From assembly GCA_965226245.1 (NCBI GenBank), contig CBDDCL010000015.1, positions 2,542,001 through 2,606,000 of the forward strand: 64,000 nucleotides of DNA, written 5' to 3'. A model generated the notes under the pieces. That model was not told where the DNA came from, did not search any database, and saw nothing but the letters and a program-made list of their open reading frames with translations. The stretch is from CBDCYS01 sp965226245 (GTDB lineage Bacteria > Acidobacteriota > Terriglobia > Bryobacterales > UBA6623). This document shows, in pieces, positions 62,995-64,000 of this stretch. The first letter of the stretch is position 1; each line of letters begins with the position of its first letter. The translations under genes were made by a program, and so were the position numbers.

Positions 62995-64000
62995 CCTGAA
63001 TTATGCACTGCGGGGTGCACCTGAGGAGGGCTGAGCTGCGAGGGACCATTGGGCGACCCCCGAAAACATGGGGTAATAAGGTAGGCTGGCAAAGATTTCA
63101 GCTTCGCCAGCCAACCCCAAGGAGGTCACCCAAATGGTTACCAAGCGAAAACAGCATAGCTCCAAAAACCCCGCCAAACAAGGCCGCGGCGCGACGGCTC
63201 CGCAGCCCAATAAAATCGGGGCTTCCACGCCCTATCACTTCCGCGGCAAGAATCTGACTCCCTACGGCGGCCTGCTGCCGGTCGCCACCCTGCTCGAAAA
63301 ACTCGGCTTCCAAGAGCTGCTGGAACAAACCCTCAGCGTCAAACGAATCACCCGTGTGATGAGCCTCTACCAGTTTGTGCTGGCCCTCGTGCTGGGCCTC
63401 TATGTCGGCTTTGCGCGGCTCAACCAACTCCGCTTCATCGCGCGCGACCCCATCCTGACCGGCATCTTGCAAGTGACGCGGCTGCCGCCGCAATCCACGC
63501 TGTGGCGCTTTCTGGCCTCGCTGCATCTCAACGTGGCGCGGCAGATCCTGTCGATGCAGCGCCAACTGCGCGAACGAGCCTGGGCGGCGGCCAACGTGCG
63601 GTTGACCACGGTGACGCTGGACACCGACACCACCGTGCACACCCTCTACGGCCAGCAGATGGGCGGGCGCAAGAGCTACAACCCCAAGAACAAGGGCAAG
63701 CGCAGCTACCAGCCGATACTGACCTTCCTGGCCGAGACGCGCGAATACCTGATGGGCGGGTTGCACAATGGCGACCGGCCCACGGGCAAAGAGATCGCGG
63801 CGCACCTCGAAAGTGCTTTCCAGGCTTTGCCGGCCAGTGTGAAGCGGATCTTGGCGCGGGCCGATTCCGGCTTTTATTGCTGGGAAGCGGTGGCAGCCTA
63901 CGAACAAGCGCATTGTCAGTTCGTCATCGTGGCGCGCAAGACCAGGCGACTGGTCGAGCAGTTGCAGCAAGCGGAATGGAAGCCCTCGCCCCACAGCGAC
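62995..64000 (+). mobile_element. IS1380-family insertion sequence, second copy (cut by window end)
   Basis: It starts CCTGAATTATGCAC at 62995 and is nearly identical to 41253-42258, differing in the leader (for example GCTGAGCTGCGAGG for GCTGTGCCGCGAGG) and a few single bases. It is inserted in hsdM. The flanking five bases on the left are TAGAA; the right end and second target copy are beyond the window. Confidence 0.93.
63134..64000 (+). CDS. IS1380-family transposase (5' part)
   Basis: The first 289 codons match the complete transposase at 41391 almost without change, including the first catalytic Asp (LDTDTTVHT) and the second (LARADSGFY). The leader with AAGGAGGT is the same. The gene continues past the window end. 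Confidence 0.93.
   Translation, partial: MVTKRKQHSSKNPAKQGRGATAPQPNKIGASTPYHFRGKNLTPYGGLLPVATLLEKLGFQELLEQTLSVKRITRVMSLYQFVLALVLGLYVGFARLNQLRFIARDPILTGILQVTRLPPQSTLWRFLASLHLNVARQILSMQRQLRERAWAAANVRLTTVTLDTDTTVHTLYGQQMGGRKSYNPKNKGKRSYQPILTFLAETREYLMGGLHNGDRPTGKEIAAHLESAFQALPASVKRILARADSGFYCWEAVAAYEQAHCQFVIVARKTRRLVEQLQQAEWKPSPHSD

Overview
The window is a GC-rich chromosomal stretch, most likely from an acidobacterium of the Bryobacterales/Solibacter type. The main evidence is the protein ending near 17.9 kb: it carries a C-terminal domain that resembles the 'Solibacter uncharacterised C-terminal' family (TIGR03437). A DUF6282 hydrolase, a secreted HpcH/HpaI-type aldolase, PQQ/beta-propeller proteins and a MerR regulator of a type common in that phylum agree with this. 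No rRNA, tRNA or CRISPR array was seen.

Layout. 0-3 kb: aromatic amino-acid genes trpB (5' end missing), trpA, chorismate mutase, tyrA, then a broken Crp/Fnr regulator. 3.6-11 kb: DHDPS-family enzyme, atypical SDR, two unknown proteins, TPR protein, aldo/keto reductase. 11-26.7 kb: a lipoprotein-like protein, a sugar-acid dehydratase of the IlvD/Edd family, a long secreted propeller/TIGR03437 protein split by a stop and a frameshift, an MFS transporter, an M16 peptidase, pterin dehydratase, pyruvate kinase and a DUF6282 protein. 26.7-34 kb: ABC-exporter relic, aldolase, PLC-like phosphodiesterase, PQQ-repeat protein and acetolactate synthase.

34-43 kb is heavily rearranged. It holds a truncated glycosidase-like gene abutting a transposase fragment, a repeat/promoter array, Tn3 debris, a bacilliredoxin, a decayed nuoH-nuoI/TenA patch and a ferredoxin. 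A sufR-nadA-Rieske-rhodanese group follows, in which the Rieske gene has an in-frame TGA and the rhodanese gene is cut by an IS1380-family element with a clean 5-bp target duplication. 43-53 kb carries small unknown genes, a CPA2 antiporter with RCK domains, a truncated CBS protein, a 532-bp deletion derivative of the same IS, and a Dps-like / 42-aa membrane peptide / sugar-binding lipoprotein group.

53-64 kb looks like a defence or accessory island in decay. It contains a resolvase fragment, a MerR regulator flanked by two near-identical promoter-plus-palindrome units (a third copy lies at 34.5 kb), a phage-type small protein, a scrambled TIR/formylglycine-generating-enzyme fusion, a secreted HEAT-repeat protein, and a type I restriction-modification operon. 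In that operon hsdR has an in-frame TAA and hsdM is cut by a second IS1380 copy.

The most notable overall signals are the number of single-lesion gene breaks across the window and a set of dispersed promoter, operator and hairpin repeats that link otherwise unrelated loci.
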